From: CAWUIO01 sp963922455
Lineage (GTDB): Bacteria; Bacteroidota; Bacteroidia; Cytophagales; Microscillaceae
Reading direction: 5' to 3'
Length of the DNA: 25,327 nt
NCBI GenBank assembly: GCA_963922455.1
Contig: CAWUIO010000096.1
Span: 1 to 25,327, forward strand
The notes beneath the pieces were generated by a model. It was not told the origin of the DNA. It saw only the letters and a list, made by a program, of their open reading frames with translations, and did no database searches. Both the position numbers and the translations under genes were made by a program. Below, piece by piece: positions 24,938 through 25,327 of this stretch; position 1 is the first letter of the stretch; the number at the start of each line of letters is the position of its first letter.

Positions 24938-25068
24938 GGAGCTTCCCCGCGCTAAGATACTTGCTAGCAAGCTGTTCATTTTGGCGGGCGCGGGTCGGGC
25001 TGTCGCTACTCGCTGCCTCTACGCACTAGGCCAACACGAGCTCAAACAGGCCGCTCCATCCCTAAGCC
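24938..25068 (-). repeat. 130-bp structured intergenic repeat, copy 6 (GGCTT/AAGCC subfamily)
   Basis: The inner stem is CCCGCGC/GCGCGGG. The terminal pairing is weakened (GGCTT with AAGCT, one G-T wobble). The variable loop contains a perfect palindrome CTTGCTAGCAAG (24960-24971). It lies 62 bp upstream of the caspase start codon and, with copy 2, is one of the copies not following a stop codon in the common orientation. Confidence 0.9.
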
Positions 25069-25224
25069 GGGTTATTGGGCTCAACTCAAAATACAACCCG
25101 AATGGAGATAGTACCTACCAGACGGCAATTGTATGTACGCTTGTTTATTCTATTTGGCTTTAGGAAAATCTAGATTTACCCTGGATCAATTGCCAAAAAA
25201 TAAAAAGAGATAAAAATTGGCACT

Positions 25225-25327
25225 TTACCGAGCTGGGGGCAACTCTTGGGCAATTTTCTCAATAGTCCCCAAGGGAACTTCCAGGATTCGGGCAATCTCT
25301 GATAAGGGTAGGGCCCCACTCTTGATT
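25225..25327 (-). CDS. C-terminal end of an unidentified gene, partial
   Basis: The final 33 codons of a minus-strand frame that enters from the right edge: LPLSEIARILEVPLGTIEKI, then AQELPPAR and TAA at 25225-25227. The segment looks like a helix-turn-helix. Such short helical tails occur at the ends of Rpn/YhgA-like nucleases, the family seen at the left edge, but 33 residues are too few to decide. The 156 bp between repeat copy 6 and this stop show nothing recognisable. Confidence 0.5.
   Translation of the reverse strand, partial: IKSGALPLSEIARILEVPLGTIEKIAQELPPAR

Noticed and set aside
1273..25068. CRISPR array
   Set aside because: The six repeats are 130 bp long, far apart, in both orientations, and have no regular spacers.
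24885..25163. Plus-strand open frame of 92 codons
   Set aside because: It runs through repeat copy 6 and has no recognisable features.

Overview
The window looks like a chromosomal segment of a Bacteroidota bacterium, probably a Saprospira-like lineage. This is an inference from three things: the protein families present (WG-repeat protein, secreted WD40-caspase, Rpn-type nuclease, Uma2, HmuT-like lipoprotein), the absence of Shine-Dalgarno sequences before starts, and a TAnnTTTG-type -7 box with an upstream TTG in front of the tRNA gene. There is no phage, plasmid or intact insertion sequence. Most genes encode exported or envelope proteins.

Layout. At 1-860 (-) lies an Rpn-family nuclease gene cut by the left edge. 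A tRNA-Pro(GGG) gene with its own promoter and terminator follows (985-1180, -). From 1403 to 8526 there is a run of four minus-strand genes, read right to left: a secreted DUF3298-type protein, an 895-aa TPR/WG-repeat protein, lipoate-protein ligase LplA, and an alpha/beta hydrolase with six C-terminal membrane helices. A plus-strand outer-membrane-type protein (9004-9648) ends at a clear terminator and converges on a large S9-family peptidase (10114-13209, -). From 13326 to 20264 all genes are on the plus strand: a lipoprotein, a small membrane-anchored protein with a PBCV-type basic adaptor domain, two exported alpha/alpha-toroid (squalene-cyclase/prenyltransferase-like) proteins, a family 2 glycosyltransferase, an ECF sigma factor, and an HmuT-like heme-binding lipoprotein. 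The stretch 20370-21518 is decayed: a Uma2 pseudogene and a possible 163-bp MITE-like element. A 1118-aa exported WD40-caspase (21519-24875, -) follows, and the right edge holds the last 33 codons of another minus-strand gene.

The most unusual feature is a roughly 130-bp intergenic repeat present six times (1273, 8560, 9972, 14456, 21372, 24938). The copies fall into two subfamilies. Two separate helices change sequence in a compensating way between copies: the termini GGCTG/CAGCC versus GGCTT/AAGCC, and an inner stem CCCCGGCG/CGCCGGGG, CCCCGGTG/CACCGGGG or CCCGCGC/GCGCGGG. This points to a folded RNA or single-stranded DNA under selection rather than passive repetition. Four of the six copies lie just after stop codons in the same orientation relative to the gene, one directly abutting the stop.

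How the genes may work together: toroid 2, the glycosyltransferase and the sigma factor are packed tightly (2-nt gap, then a 10-nt overlap) and probably form one transcript. Toroid 1 is separated from toroid 2 by a strong terminator-like hairpin. The functions of the two toroid proteins cannot be assigned from sequence; the DxDD acid motif of active squalene-hopene cyclases is not visible in either.
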